Below, one piece after another: positions 9,131 through 20,251 of a stretch of 64,000 bases of DNA. Below the pieces are notes generated by a model. The model was given only the letters and a program-made list of their open reading frames with translations. It did not search any database and was not told the origin of the DNA. The stretch spans positions 2,030,001-2,094,000 of the forward strand of contig NZ_CP118224.1 in the NCBI RefSeq assembly GCF_030849025.1. Reading direction: 5' to 3'. The DNA is from Oceanimonas pelagia (lineage in GTDB: Bacteria > Pseudomonadota > Gammaproteobacteria > Enterobacterales > Aeromonadaceae). Both the position numbers and the translations under genes were made by a program. How positions within the stretch are numbered: the stretch's first letter is position 1; each line of letters opens with the position of its first letter.

Positions 9131-9559
9131 TTATTCGGTGTTTATCAGCCTGCCGATGGCGTCCCGGTTGGTCCAGGAGCCGGCCCGGGCGCGGGCTTCC
9201 TCAAAGGGCAGCCAGCACTGGTCCAGGTGCTCGGTAAGCCGCACGGCTTGCGGCTCGGGCAGGCATAAACGGAATTCGTATTCCCAGTTGTGGGTCACCC
9301 CCGGGCGGTAGCGGTGCCGCCAGTGGGGATAGATTTCAAAACGCACCCGGTGCCCGGTTTCCACCAGTTGCAGGCCGTTGCCCACCACCAGGCCGGTTTC
9401 TTCCTCCAGCTCACGGGTGGCGGCCTGCAGCCGGCTCTCGCCGGCTTCCAGGCTGCCGGTCACCGACTGCCAGAAGTCCGGGTTGTCCTTGCGCTGCAGC
9501 AGCAGCACCCGATCCCGAGTATGAATAAGGATGAGGACCGACTCCGGGTGCTTGTGCAT
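9131..9559 (-). CDS. nudB: Dihydroneopterin triphosphate diphosphatase NudB
   Basis: Nudix hydrolase that removes pyrophosphate from dihydroneopterin triphosphate in folate synthesis. The 142 residues contain a Nudix box at about 36-58 ('[22 protein letters not shown]', fitting Gx5Ex7REUxEExGU). The sequence just before it ([10 protein letters not shown]) is characteristic of NudB. It is wedged between aspS (3-nt gap) and yebC (14-nt gap), the usual aspS-nudB-yebC order. Confidence 0.93.
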   Translation of the reverse strand: MHKHPESVLILIHTRDRVLLLQRKDNPDFWQSVTGSLEAGESRLQAATRELEEETGLVVGNGLQLVETGHRVRFEIYPHWRHRYRPGVTHNWEYEFRLCLPEPQAVRLTEHLDQCWLPFEEARARAGSWTNRDAIGRLINTE

Positions 9560-9562
9560 GGT

Positions 9563-11326
9563 TTACTCCGCCTTGGGCTGCTCGGTGCGAATGGCAAGCT
9601 CCATCAGTGCATCCGGGTTGGCCAGGCTGGGCGCATCGGTGAGCAGGCAGGAGGCGGTAGTGGTTTTCGGGAAGGCAATCACGTCCCGAATGTTGTCGGT
9701 GCCGGTCAGCAGCATCACCAGGCGGTCCAGGCCAAAGGCCAGGCCGGCATGAGGGGGCGTGCCGTACTTGAGGGCGTCGAGCAGGAAGCCGAACTTCTCC
9801 TGCTGCTCCTCGGCGTTGATGCCGAGCAGGCGGAACACGGTCTGCTGCATGGCATTGTCGTGTATCCGCACCGAGCCACCGCCCACTTCATAACCGTTGA
9901 TCACCATGTCGTAGGCGTTGGCCACGGCCGCCAGCGGGTTGGCCTCCAGCTCGGCAGCGGACACGTCCTTTGCGGCGGTAAAGGGATGGTGCATGGCATA
10001 GAGACGGTCGTCCTCTTCCTCGAACATGGGGAAGTCCACCACCCACAGCGGCTTCCAGCTGTTTTCGACGAGGTTCAGATCCTTGCCCAGCTTCAGGCGC
10101 AGGGCGCCCATGGCATCGGCCACCACCTTGGCACTGTCGGCGCCAAAGAAGATGGCATCGCCGTCGGTGGCGCCGGTACGGCTGACAAGCTCGGCCACAA
10201 TGCCTTCGTTGAGGAACTTGGCAATGGGTGACTGAATGCCATCCAGGCCTTTGGCCGCTTCATTCACCTTGAGCCAGGCCAGGCCCTTGGCGCCGTAAAT
10301 GCCCACGTACTTGCCGTATTCGTCGATCTGCTTGCGGGAAAGCTGAGCACCACCGGGCACGCGCAGCGCCGCCACCCGGCCCTTGGGATCGTTGGCGGGG
10401 CCGGAAAATACCTTGAAGTCGACGTCCTTCACCAGATCGGCCACGTCGGTCAGCTCCATGGCAATGCGCAGATCCGGCTTGTCGGAGCCAAAGCGGCGCA
10501 TGGCTTCGGCGAAGCTCATTACCGGGAAGGCGCCCAGATCCACACCGGCCACATCCTGCCACAGTTCACGCACCAGCCGCTCCATCACCTCACGCACCTG
10601 CTCGGCACTCATAAAGGAGGTTTCCACATCGATCTGGGTAAATTCGGGCTGGCGGTCGGCGCGCAGATCCTCATCGCGGAAGCACTTTACAATCTGGTAG
10701 TAGCGATCGAAGCCGCTCATCATCAGCAGCTGCTTGAACAGCTGGGGCGACTGGGGCAGCGCGTAGAAATAGCCCTTGTGCACCCGGCTCGGCACCAGAT
10801 AGTCGCGGGCGCCTTCCGGGGTGGCCTTGGTGAGCATGGGGGTTTCAATGTCGAGAAAGCCGTGTTCGTCCATAAAGCGGCGCACCCGGCTGGTGACCCG
10901 GGCGCGGGTCTTCAGGAAACGGGCCTGCTCGGGGCGGCGCAGATCCAGGTAACGATACTTGAGGCGCTGCTCTTCGGAGTTGTTCTGGTTGAAGTCCAGA
11001 GGCAGTGGCGCCGCCTTGTTGATGATGGTGAGTTCGTGGGCGAAGATTTCCACTTCGCCGGTGGCCATGTCCTTGTTTACCTGAGACTCGGGACGCGCGC
11101 GCACCACGCCTGTGATCTGCACGCAAAACTCGGCACGCAGGCCGGAGGCCTGGTCGTAGGCATCGGCCTTGTCGGGATCGAAAAACACCTGAACGATGCC
11201 TTCCCGGTCGCGCATGTCGATAAAGATGAGACCGCCCAGATCACGACGACGATGAACCCAGCCACTGAGGGTTACGCTCTGGCCAACCAGGGAGGCGTCT
11301 ACCTGCCCGCAATAATGAGTGCGCAT
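9563..11326 (-). CDS. aspS: Aspartate--tRNA ligase
   Basis: Class II aminoacyl-tRNA synthetase that charges tRNA-Asp. The 587 residues comprise an N-terminal OB-fold anticodon-binding domain beginning [10 protein letters not shown] with '[24 protein letters not shown]', the motif 2 region '[18 protein letters not shown]', the bacterial GAD insertion domain (about 290-420) and motif 3 '[13 protein letters not shown]'. Length matches the bacterial type (about 590). No tRNA or T-box element is seen upstream. Confidence 0.98.
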   Translation of the reverse strand: MRTHYCGQVDASLVGQSVTLSGWVHRRRDLGGLIFIDMRDREGIVQVFFDPDKADAYDQASGLRAEFCVQITGVVRARPESQVNKDMATGEVEIFAHELTIINKAAPLPLDFNQNNSEEQRLKYRYLDLRRPEQARFLKTRARVTSRVRRFMDEHGFLDIETPMLTKATPEGARDYLVPSRVHKGYFYALPQSPQLFKQLLMMSGFDRYYQIVKCFRDEDLRADRQPEFTQIDVETSFMSAEQVREVMERLVRELWQDVAGVDLGAFPVMSFAEAMRRFGSDKPDLRIAMELTDVADLVKDVDFKVFSGPANDPKGRVAALRVPGGAQLSRKQIDEYGKYVGIYGAKGLAWLKVNEAAKGLDGIQSPIAKFLNEGIVAELVSRTGATDGDAIFFGADSAKVVADAMGALRLKLGKDLNLVENSWKPLWVVDFPMFEEEDDRLYAMHHPFTAAKDVSAAELEANPLAAVANAYDMVINGYEVGGGSVRIHDNAMQQTVFRLLGINAEEQQEKFGFLLDALKYGTPPHAGLAFGLDRLVMLLTGTDNIRDVIAFPKTTTASCLLTDAPSLANPDALMELAIRTEQPKAE

Positions 11327-11452
11327 GGAGTCTTCCTATGATGTGCTTTGGCTGCGGCGCCCGGCCGCAGGCTTGAATTGGTCTGTAAACAGCGCGCTAG
11401 TATAATCGGAAACCCGAACAGGGGTAAAATCATGTCTTTAAAAGGCGGTAAT

Positions 11453-11520
11453 AGGGAATAGGGACTGGTAAAGGCAAAAACCGCATTCTTCTGGTGCCGA
11501 TTCCCCGGTCCCTGCTCCCT
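11453..11520. repeat. Intergenic inverted repeat, family A copy 3
   Basis: Left arm AGGGAATAGGGACTGG pairs imperfectly with CCGGTCCCTGCTCCCT at the right end (about 13 of 16 positions). It lies between the divergent aspS and yecE genes, just before the yecE ribosome-binding site. Confidence 0.5.
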
Positions 11521-11537
11521 TGGTTGAAAGGAGAAAT

Positions 11538-12380
11538 ATGCCGTTATATCTGGGCCTGAGCCAGTGGTCCCATGCCGGCTGGCCGGGCAGCCTGCTGAGC
11601 CGGGGACTGAAAAGCACCGAGCATCTGGCCGACTATGCCCGTGTGTTCAATACCGTGGAAGGCAACACCAGCTTTTACGGCATGCCCGACACCCAGAGCC
11701 TGACGCGCTGGGCCGCCATGACCGGTGACGACTTTCGCTTTACCTTCAAGTTTCCGTCCACCGTCAGCCATCAGGGCCGCCTTGGCGACAATATTGCGCC
11801 GGCGCAGGCCTTTATTGAGCAGCTCACCCCCCTGCATCACAAGCTGGGCATGCTGATGCTGCAGCTGCCCGCCGCCTGCGGCCCGGAGCAGCTCGACGGC
11901 CTGGCGCACTTGCTTGAGGCCCTGCCCGACGGCTTTGAAGTAGGCGTGGAAGTGCGCCACCCGGCCTTTTTTGCCAAGGGCGAGGCCGAGCGCCGGCTTA
12001 ACCGGCTGCTGCTGGAGCGAGGCGTCAACCGCATTATCATGGACTCCCGCACGGTGTTTGCCGTGGCTCCCGCCACCCCGGCGCTGGCGGATGCCCAGCA
12101 AAAGAAGCCAAGGGTGCCGGTGCACATCATCAGCACGGGGCATTCACCCGTGGTGCGCTTTATCGGCAATCCGGACCTCCCCGCCAACACCCCCTTCTGG
12201 CAGCCCTGGCTGCCCCGCCTGCGGGGCTGGCTGGATGAGGGCAAGTCGGTCTACCTGTTTGTGCACACCGCCGACAACGTCGAGGCACCGGCCCTGGCCG
12301 CCGCCCTCGCCGAGGCACTGGGAATGACCTTGCCCGCCTTTCCCGGTCAGATACCCGATGCGCAGGGAAGTTTGTTTTAA
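11538..12380 (+). CDS. yecE: DUF72 family protein YecE
   Basis: TIM-barrel-like DUF72 protein of unknown function, 280 residues from the ATG at 11538, which follows a strong AAGGAG 4 nt upstream. An upstream in-frame TTG is unlikely. Visible family features are MPLYLGLSQWSHAGWPGSL at the N-terminus, 'VFNTVEGNTSFYGMP', 'FRFTFKFPSTVSH' and 'SVYLFVHTADN'. In E. coli yecE also lies between aspS and cmoA. Confidence 0.88.
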   Translation: MPLYLGLSQWSHAGWPGSLLSRGLKSTEHLADYARVFNTVEGNTSFYGMPDTQSLTRWAAMTGDDFRFTFKFPSTVSHQGRLGDNIAPAQAFIEQLTPLHHKLGMLMLQLPAACGPEQLDGLAHLLEALPDGFEVGVEVRHPAFFAKGEAERRLNRLLLERGVNRIIMDSRTVFAVAPATPALADAQQKKPRVPVHIISTGHSPVVRFIGNPDLPANTPFWQPWLPRLRGWLDEGKSVYLFVHTADNVEAPALAAALAEALGMTLPAFPGQIPDAQGSLF

Positions 12381-14232
<1,852 letters not shown>

Positions 14233-14236
<4 letters not shown>

Positions 14237-14997
14237 ACAAAGCGGCCCTGTCATTGCTGATGCCCCTGTTGCTGAGCGCCTGCGCCGGCCAGTTATCCGA
14301 GCCCGAGCCCCGGCCCGATCCCGTGTCCGGCCCCGAGCTGGCGGCGGCGCTGGCCGAGCAGGAAAGCCGTCTGGTCACCGCCATGGAAGAGCAGAACTCG
14401 CGGCTCAGCACCAGTCACCATGCCTTTATGACTGCCCTGCAGCAGGAAATCCGCAACCTGAAAAAACAGATGAAAGCGGCGCCGCCGGCGGCCACGCCCG
14501 CCCCGGCCAGCGAAAGTGAGCCCGCCAGCACTCCCGACAACGAAACCCGGGACGGCAAGCTGGTGGTGGGCGAAACCGAAAGCGTGTGGCTGGACGCGGT
14601 CAACGATATGTTCCCCGCGCGCATCGACACCGGCGCCACCACCTCGTCGCTCAGCGCCCAGGACATTACCGAATTTGAGCGCGACGGCAAGCCCTGGGTG
14701 AGCTTCAACATGGCCCACGAGGGCGTGGATGAAAAACTGCCGGTGGAAGCGCCGCTGGTACGCTATGTGCGCATTCGCCAGGCCTCCGCCGAGGAGACCG
14801 AGCGCCGCCCGGTGGTGGAGCTGACCCTGCGTCTGGGCCGGCTGTCGGAAAAAACCGAATTTACCCTCACCGACCGCTCCCAGATGACCTACCCGGTGCT
14901 GCTGGGTCGTGAGTTTCTCAAAGACATCGCCGTGGTTGATATCGCCCGCCGTAATGTGCAGGGCAAGCCCAAGCGCCCCAAAACTTCTAACGAGTAA
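14233..14997 (+). CDS. Retropepsin-like 'ATP-dependent zinc protease' family lipoprotein
   Basis: 254 residues. A lipoprotein signal ends in LLLSAC (Cys 17), which places it in the periplasm on a membrane. A Glu/Gln-rich coiled coil follows (about 35-80), then a Pro/Ala linker. The C-terminal domain (about 108-250) has the aspartic-protease-like motif '[14 protein letters not shown]' and a second conserved element '[16 protein letters not shown]'. This domain matches the PF05618/RimB-type retropepsin family, often annotated as putative ATP-dependent zinc protease although the motif is that of a pepsin-like enzyme. The start overlaps the cmoB stop, and a transglutaminase-like membrane protein and an ATP-grasp ligase follow. 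A role as the hydrolase partner of the ligase is inference. Confidence 0.82.
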
Positions 14998-15002
14998 AGT
15001 CC

Positions 15003-16517
15003 ATGTACTCTCGCAAACCCTTTTATCTGATCGTGGCGGCCCTGTTTCTGGTGGGGCTGGCCCTCATGCTGCACCGCCATTTTGTGTATGAGGTGCCCTG
15101 GCTGCCCGGCGAGAAACGCCAGATCTGGTCGGTGGAAGCCAAGGTGGAGTTCGAGGCCAACGGCCGGCCGGTAAAGGCCTCGCTGGCGGTGCCCGGCAGT
15201 CAGCCCGGCTTTACCCTGATGAACGAGTCCGCCGCCTCTCCCGGTTATGGCCTGTCGTTTGTGCAAACCGAGGGCGGCACCCGGGCCGAGTGGTCCATTC
15301 GCTCCGCCACCGGCCATCAGGAGCTGTATTACAAGGTCGACATGATGCTCGACCCCTTTGCCAAGGGCCCCATCGGCAATGCGCCGCCCCAGATCCCCAC
15401 GGTGGAAGTGGCCGAGCCCTATGCCACCGCCATGGATCAGGTGCTGACCCTGGCCCGGGAGCGCTCGTCCGACAACATTACCTTTACCCGCGAGCTGCTC
15501 AAGGAGCTGAACAACGGTGGCCAGAATGCCGAACTGCTGGCCCAGCACAAGTCGGCCGGCCCGCTGTTGCTGGAAATGCTGCACCGTGCCGGCGTACCGG
15601 CCCGGCTGCTGAAGGGCCTGCAACTGGAAGACGGCCGCCGGCGCCAGCCGCTGGTGGACGTGGTGCAGGTGTACGACGGCGAACGCTACCAGATTTTCAA
15701 CCCGGCTACCGGCGATCAGGGCCTGCAGGAAAACCTGCTGCTGTGGGAATACCACTCGGCCCCGGTGCTGGATCTGGTGGGCGGCAGCAACTCCCGGGTC
15801 AGCTTCTCCATGCTGGAGCAGGAGCAGCCGGTGAACGTGGCCCTGGCCAAGAAGTTTGACCAGCCCGACTGGATCAACGTGTCGCTCTACAACCTGCCGC
15901 TGGAAGAGCAGGCGCTGTTCAAGGGCATTCTGCTGATCCCCATCGGGGTGCTGGCGGTGGTGTTCCTGCGCATTATCGTGGGGGTAAAAACCTCGGGCAC
16001 CTTTATGCCAGTGCTGATCGCCATGGCCTTTATTCAGACCAGCCTGCTGACCGGCCTGGTGGGCTTTCTGCTGATCGTGGGCACCGGTCTGGTGCTGCGT
16101 TCCTACCTGTCGCACCTCAACCTGCTGCTGGTGGCGCGCATCTCGGCGGTGATCATCATGGTCATCGGCATGATCGGCTTTTTCAGTATCGTGGCCTACC
16201 AGCTGGGCCTGACCGAGGGCATGAAGATCACCTTCTTCCCCATGATCATTCTGGCCTGGACCATAGAACGCATGTCGGTGCTGTGGGAAGAGGAAGGCCC
16301 CAAGGAAGTGCTCAAGCAGGGCGGCGGCTCCCTGGTGGTGGCGGTGATGGCCTTCCTGGCCATGAACAACGAGCTGATCCGTCACCTGACCTTCAACTTC
16401 CTCGGATTACAGCTGATCGTGATGGCGGCGGTGCTGCTGCTGGGCAACTACACCGGCTATCGCCTGACCGAACTCAAGCGCTTCAAGCCTTTGGTTGACG
16501 AGCTGAAACATGATTAA
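15003..16517 (+). CDS. Inactive transglutaminase fused to 7 TM helices
   Basis: 504-residue membrane protein. An N-terminal TM anchor (about 7-24) leads to a periplasmic domain (about 30-300). That domain contains a transglutaminase-like fold (ARERSSDNITFTRELLKELN, 'RAGVPARLLKGLQLEDGR', 'YQIFNPATGDQG') lacking an evident catalytic Cys. Seven hydrophobic segments follow from about 305 to 495, starting 'GILLIPIGVLAVVFLRIIV'. This is the Transglut_i_TM/7TM_transglut architecture, function unknown. It starts 5 nt after the retropepsin-like gene and overlaps the ATP-grasp gene by 8 nt. Confidence 0.82.
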   Translation: MYSRKPFYLIVAALFLVGLALMLHRHFVYEVPWLPGEKRQIWSVEAKVEFEANGRPVKASLAVPGSQPGFTLMNESAASPGYGLSFVQTEGGTRAEWSIRSATGHQELYYKVDMMLDPFAKGPIGNAPPQIPTVEVAEPYATAMDQVLTLARERSSDNITFTRELLKELNNGGQNAELLAQHKSAGPLLLEMLHRAGVPARLLKGLQLEDGRRRQPLVDVVQVYDGERYQIFNPATGDQGLQENLLLWEYHSAPVLDLVGGSNSRVSFSMLEQEQPVNVALAKKFDQPDWINVSLYNLPLEEQALFKGILLIPIGVLAVVFLRIIVGVKTSGTFMPVLIAMAFIQTSLLTGLVGFLLIVGTGLVLRSYLSHLNLLLVARISAVIIMVIGMIGFFSIVAYQLGLTEGMKITFFPMIILAWTIERMSVLWEEEGPKEVLKQGGGSLVVAVMAFLAMNNELIRHLTFNFLGLQLIVMAAVLLLGNYTGYRLTELKRFKPLVDELKHD

Positions 16518-17481
16518 GAACCTGCTGGCCAAATACGCCTCGCCCTTTGAGCTGGGCCGTCACGGCATTATGGGCATGAACCGGCGCAATATTTCCTATA
16601 TCAGCCGCTACAACCCGCGACGGCTGTATCCGCTGGTGGACAACAAGCTCAAGACCAAGCAAATCGCCCTGGATGCCGGCGTGACCGTGCCCGATCTGGT
16701 GGGGGTGATCGAGTACCAGCACCAGGTGTCCCGGCTGTGGGACATGGTCAAGGACTGGCCGGGCTTTTGCATCAAGCCCGCCAAGGGCTCGGGGGGCAAG
16801 GGCATTACGGTGATCGTGGATCACGATCGCCAGCGCTTTACCAAACCCAGCGGCAAGGCCGAGACCATCGAAGATCTGGAACGCCATGTGTCCAATATTC
16901 TGGCCGGACTCTACTCCCTGGGGGGGAAACCGGACGTGGCGCTGATTGAAGCCCTGATCAACTTCGACGATGTGTTCGACGGCTTCTCCTACGAAGGCGT
17001 GCCCGACACCCGGGTGATCGTGTTCCGGGGCTTTCCCATCATGGCCATGATGCGGCTGTCCACCCAGGCGTCGGACGGCAAGGCCAACCTGCACCAGGGC
17101 GCCGTGGGCGTGGGCCTCGACATCAACACCGGCCGGGCCATTCGGGCGGTGCAGTTCAACGCGCCGGTACGCTACCATCCCGACACCGGGCGGGATCTGT
17201 TTGAGCTGAAGGTGCCCTACTGGGAGCAGCTGCTCAACCTGTCGTCGTCCTGCTACGAGATGTCGGGGCTGGGCTACATCGGCACCGACATGGTGCTCGA
17301 CAAGCACAAGGGGCCCATGTTGCTGGAGCTGAACGCCCGCCCCGGCCTGGCGATTCAGACCGCCAACGCCGCCGGGCTGGTGCCGCGGCTGCGCAAGATT
17401 GAAAAGCTCGGCCGCAAAATCACCATGACCCCGGACGAACGGGTGGCGTTTTCCCGAAAGGAATTTGCCAGCGAACTTTGA
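16510..17481 (+). CDS. Alpha-L-glutamate ligase-like ATP-grasp protein
   Basis: Cytoplasmic ATP-grasp enzyme of 323 residues related to RimK. By family it forms an amide or peptide bond at the cost of ATP, with substrate unknown. ATP-grasp features include 'FCIKPAKGSGGKGITVI' (about 86-102, lysine and glycine-rich lid), 'DTRVIVFRGFPIMAMMRL' and the metal-binding 'LLELNARPGLAIQTANAAGL' near the C-terminus. It is the third gene of the retropepsin/7TM-transglutaminase/ligase set and ends in front of a strong terminator. It is distinct from the true rimK at 62103. Confidence 0.85.
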   Translation: MIKNLLAKYASPFELGRHGIMGMNRRNISYISRYNPRRLYPLVDNKLKTKQIALDAGVTVPDLVGVIEYQHQVSRLWDMVKDWPGFCIKPAKGSGGKGITVIVDHDRQRFTKPSGKAETIEDLERHVSNILAGLYSLGGKPDVALIEALINFDDVFDGFSYEGVPDTRVIVFRGFPIMAMMRLSTQASDGKANLHQGAVGVGLDINTGRAIRAVQFNAPVRYHPDTGRDLFELKVPYWEQLLNLSSSCYEMSGLGYIGTDMVLDKHKGPMLLELNARPGLAIQTANAAGLVPRLRKIEKLGRKITMTPDERVAFSRKEFASEL

Positions 17482-17498
17482 ACACACAGCTGGAAGCA

Positions 17499-17535
17499 AA
17501 AACGGTGCCGGGGTTAACCCCGGCACCGTTTTTTT
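17499..17535 (+). terminator. Rho-independent terminator after the ATP-grasp gene
   Basis: A long GC-rich stem, AACGGTGCCGGGG/CCCCGGCACCGTT with a TTAA loop centre, is followed by seven T residues. It closes the cmoA-to-ligase transcription unit. Confidence 0.93.
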
Positions 17536-17608
17536 GTAGGCCCGAATTTATTCGGGCAGACATATCAAAATGTTACCTCGTTGTCGCCCCACTAAAGTGG
17601 GGCCTACA
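17535..17608. repeat. BIME-like pair of REP hairpins with TGTAGG/CCTACA ends
   Basis: Two small palindromes lie in opposite orientation. The first is TGTAGG + CCCGAA-TTTA-TTCGGG (17535-17556), the second CCCCACTAAAGTGGGG + CCTACA (17587-17608). The outer TGTAGG and CCTACA are reverse complements, the layout of a bacterial interspersed mosaic element. It sits between convergent transcription units. A related single unit is at 59123. Confidence 0.75.
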
Positions 17609-17611
17609 GGC

Positions 17612-18547
17612 TTACATCCGTGTCTTGCGCTTTTGCCGCTGGCCGGGCTTGGGGCCCTGGCCGCGGGAGCCGGTGGGTGCCGGCTTTTTCGGGGCCGCGC
17701 CGGTGCCGGCGCCCTTGACCCGGGTGTTGTGCTTGCGCACCGCCTTGCGAATGCGGGCCACCTGCTTGTAGCGATCCGGGGCGTTCACGTCCACCTTGCT
17801 TTCCTGCTCCGGCGGCAGGCCCACTTCCTTGCGCAGGTAGTTCACCTGCTCCAGGGGCAGCTCGGCCCAGCCGCCCCGGGGCAGGTTCTTGGGCATCTCA
17901 ATCTTGCCGTAGCGTACCCGCATCAGCCGGCTCACCTGCACGCCCTGAGACTCCCACAAGCGGCGCACTTCCCGGTTGCGGCCTTCCTTCAGGGTGACGT
18001 GGAACCAGAGGTTCATGCCCTCGCCGCCGGTGTATTTCAGGGTTTCAAAGCGGGCCTCGCCGTCTTCCAGCATCACGCCCTTGCGCAGCCGTTGCAGCAT
18101 GGCCTCGTCCACTTCGCCAAACACCCGCACCGCGTATTCCCGGTCGATTTCATGGCGGGGGTGCATCAGCCGGTTGGCCAGCTCACCGTCTGTGGTAAAC
18201 AGCAGCAGGCCGGAGGTGTTCACGTCCAGCCGGCCCACCGCTACCCAGCGCGCACCCTGCAGCCGCGGCAGGCGATCAAATACCGTGGGGCGGCCTTCCG
18301 GATCCTTGCGCGTGCTTACCTCGCCTTCCGGCTTGTGATAGGCCAGCACCCGGCACACGATGTCGCTTTCGGCCTGGGTTTCCACCAGATGGCCGTCTAC
18401 CCGGATCTGCTCACTGCCGGTAACCCGGTCGCCCAGCACCGCCACCTTGCCGTTGACGCTCACCCGGCCCTGGCTGATCAGACCCTCGATTTCCCGGCGC
18501 GAGCCCTTGCCGGCCCGGGCCAGCACTTTTTGCAGTTTTTCAGTCAT
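17612..18547 (-). CDS. rluB: 23S rRNA pseudouridine(2605) synthase RluB
   Basis: RsuA-family pseudouridine synthase acting on the 23S rRNA peptidyl-transferase region. It has 311 residues from the ATG giving [20 protein letters not shown]; a GTG three codons upstream directly follows the yciO stop and is the alternative. The N-terminal S4 domain (about 3-60) is followed by the catalytic domain with '[18 protein letters not shown]', whose Asp is the nucleophile. A basic Lys/Arg/Pro tail ends the protein. It is the last gene of rnm-yciO-rluB, as in E. coli. Confidence 0.94.
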   Translation of the reverse strand: MTEKLQKVLARAGKGSRREIEGLISQGRVSVNGKVAVLGDRVTGSEQIRVDGHLVETQAESDIVCRVLAYHKPEGEVSTRKDPEGRPTVFDRLPRLQGARWVAVGRLDVNTSGLLLFTTDGELANRLMHPRHEIDREYAVRVFGEVDEAMLQRLRKGVMLEDGEARFETLKYTGGEGMNLWFHVTLKEGRNREVRRLWESQGVQVSRLMRVRYGKIEMPKNLPRGGWAELPLEQVNYLRKEVGLPPEQESKVDVNAPDRYKQVARIRKAVRKHNTRVKGAGTGAAPKKPAPTGSRGQGPKPGQRQKRKTRM

Positions 18548-18556
18548 GATGTTCAC

Positions 18557-19177
18557 TTATTCAAAAGGGGTGAGATCGCCCGCACCTTCGCGCACGATCA
18601 CCGGGGTGTCGTCATACAGGTCCACCACCGTGGTGGGCTTTGAATCGATCACCCCGCCGTCGATAATCAGATCCACCACCTTTTCCAGCCGGTTGCGGAT
18701 TTCAAAGGGGTCGTATTCCGCCTCGGTTTCGCCGGGCAAAATCAGGCTGCAGGACATCATGGGCTCGCCCAGGGCCTCGAGCAGGGCCAGGCTGATGGCG
18801 TGATCCGGCACGCGCAGACCAATGGTCTTGCGTTTGGGGTTCTGCAGCCGCTTGGGCACTTCCTTGGTGGCCCGCAGAATAAAGGTGTAGGCCCCCGGCG
18901 TGTTGTTTTTCATCAGCCGGAAGGCGGTATTGTCGACCCGGGCGTAGGCGGACAGCTCGGACAGATCCCGGCACACCAGGGTGAAGTTGTGGTCCTTGTC
19001 GATCTGGCGAATGCGGCAGATACGCTCCATGGCGTTCTTGTCGCCCACCAGGCAGCCGATGGCATAGCCCGAGTCGGTGGGATACACCACCACCCCACCC
19101 TGGCGCACAATGGCCACGGCCTGGTTGATCAGCCGTGGCTGGGGGTTGTCTGGATGAATTTCAAAAAACTGACTCAT
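18557..19177 (-). CDS. yciO: YciO, Sua5/YciO/YrdC family protein
   Basis: 206 residues of the threonylcarbamoyl-AMP synthase fold. The start MSQFFEIHPDNPQPRLINQA closely follows E. coli YciO. Nucleotide/threonine-site segments include 'VVYPTDSGYAIGC', 'ICRIRQIDKDHNFTLVCRDL' and 'KRKTIGLRVPDH'. YciO is a paralogue of TsaC and its cellular role is not settled. It lies between rnm and rluB on the minus strand. Confidence 0.92.
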   Translation of the reverse strand: MSQFFEIHPDNPQPRLINQAVAIVRQGGVVVYPTDSGYAIGCLVGDKNAMERICRIRQIDKDHNFTLVCRDLSELSAYARVDNTAFRLMKNNTPGAYTFILRATKEVPKRLQNPKRKTIGLRVPDHAISLALLEALGEPMMSCSLILPGETEAEYDPFEIRNRLEKVVDLIIDGGVIDSKPTTVVDLYDDTPVIVREGAGDLTPFE

Positions 19178-19195
19178 GATTCCTCCCGGAATGAT

Positions 19196-20020
19196 TTACA
19201 GAAAGCGCTCCCACACAGGAGTGGCTTCTTTGGGCAGCCACAACTGGCGGCCCAGCTCCCGCCACTGGCTGGGAAAATGAAAATCGGAGCCCACGGACGC
19301 GGCCAGGCCGTATTCCTTGCTCCACTTGCCAAGGGTGGCACGTTCCTGCGGACTTTGCTGGGCCATGGACACCTCCATGGCATCGCCACCGGCCCCGGCA
19401 AAGGCGGTGAGCATGTTGCGAATCCACTTGTTCGATAAATCGTAGCGGGTGGGGTGCGCCAGCACCGCCACCCCGCCGGCCGCCTGTATGGTGTCGATGG
19501 CCTCCTCAAGGGAGCACCAGTCCGGCGGCGCATAGCCGGTGTTACCCCGGCTCAGAAACTTCTTGAATACCTTGCCCATGGAGTCGGCCGCGCCCTGCGC
19601 CAGCAGCCAGCGCGCCAGGTGGGTACGGGTAATGGCGGCCTCGCCGGCAATGGCCCTGGCGCCCTCATAGGCGCCCGGGTAACGGGCCTTTTCCAGCCGC
19701 TCCCCCATCAGCCGGGCGCGGGCATCGCGACGGGCGGCCTGGTCGGCGAGCAGCTGCGTAAGCCCTGAGTGAGCCGGATCCAGGTTCAGGCCCACCACAT
19801 GAATTTCCTTGTGCTGCCACAGCGCCGAGATTTCCACCCCGGTCACCAGCCGGATACCGTGCTCGTCGGCGGCGGCCTGCGCCTCGGCCAGCCCCGCCAC
19901 CGTGTCGTGGTCGGTCAGCGCCAGCACATCCACCTCCTTTTCGGCGGCCCGGGCCAGCAGTTCACCGGGGCTCAGGCTGCCGTCGGAGGCGGTGGAATGG
20001 CTGTGCAGGTCAATGCGCAT
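19196..20020 (-). CDS. rnm: RNase AM / 3',5'-nucleoside bisphosphate phosphatase (YciV)
   Basis: PHP-domain phosphoesterase of 274 residues. The metal-binding motif MRIDLHSHSTASDGSLSPGE begins at residue 1, followed by 'VLALTDHDTVAGLAEA', 'LVTGVEISALWQHKEIHVVG', 'GVAVLAHPTRYDL' and 'SVGSDFHFPSQW', giving the His/Asp/Glu metal ligands. In E. coli the enzyme matures 5' ends of rRNAs and hydrolyses 3',5'-bisphosphonucleosides. It is divergent from the trp operon; its start is only 20 nt from the trp -35 box. Confidence 0.92.
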   Translation of the reverse strand: MRIDLHSHSTASDGSLSPGELLARAAEKEVDVLALTDHDTVAGLAEAQAAADEHGIRLVTGVEISALWQHKEIHVVGLNLDPAHSGLTQLLADQAARRDARARLMGERLEKARYPGAYEGARAIAGEAAITRTHLARWLLAQGAADSMGKVFKKFLSRGNTGYAPPDWCSLEEAIDTIQAAGGVAVLAHPTRYDLSNKWIRNMLTAFAGAGGDAMEVSMAQQSPQERATLGKWSKEYGLAASVGSDFHFPSQWRELGRQLWLPKEATPVWERFL

Positions 20021-20040
20021 AAAAAATCCTGTGGTCGGGC

Positions 20041-20070
20041 TTGACTTGGCACCGCAAATATCGTTTAACT
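20041..20070 (+). promoter_or_regulatory. Probable trp operon promoter
   Basis: TTGACT at 20041 is followed 18 nt later by TTAACT at 20065, the same -10 hexamer as the E. coli trp promoter. The sequence GTTTAACTGTAC around the -10 resembles half of a TrpR operator (GTTAACTAGTAC) with one base missing, so repressor control is possible but not proven. trpL starts about 35 nt downstream of the -10. Confidence 0.65.
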
Positions 20071-20104
20071 GTACCCAGTTTTTCGATTAGCGAGATTGAG
20101 CGCC

Positions 20105-20155
20105 ATGTTGCAGCAAACTTCCACTCTGACCATTTGGTGGTGGCACACTCCCTGA
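20105..20155 (+). CDS. trpL: trp operon leader peptide TrpL
   Basis: A 16-residue open frame, MLQQTSTLTIWWWHTP, with three consecutive Trp codons near its end, positioned between the trp promoter and a terminator. This is the classic ribosome-stalling sensor of charged tRNA-Trp. When Trp is scarce, stalling at the TGG run favours the antiterminator; when it is plentiful, the terminator at 20203 forms. Confidence 0.95.
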   Translation: MLQQTSTLTIWWWHTP

Positions 20156-20202
20156 AGCGGGTGTGATTTGCTGTATTCATTCAACAGTCTCAGCGAACAT
20201 AA

Positions 20203-20230
20203 AAGCCCGCAACTCTGCGGGCTTTTTTAT
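20203..20230 (+). terminator. trp attenuator terminator
   Basis: The stem AGCCCGC/GCGGGCT with a 6-nt loop is followed by TTTTTATT, 47 nt after the trpL stop. Its left arm is preceded by sequence (AGCGGGTGTGATTTG at 20156 on) able to act as upstream attenuator segments. Confidence 0.93.
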
Positions 20231-20251
20231 TATCCAGTAAAAGGTGATGCG

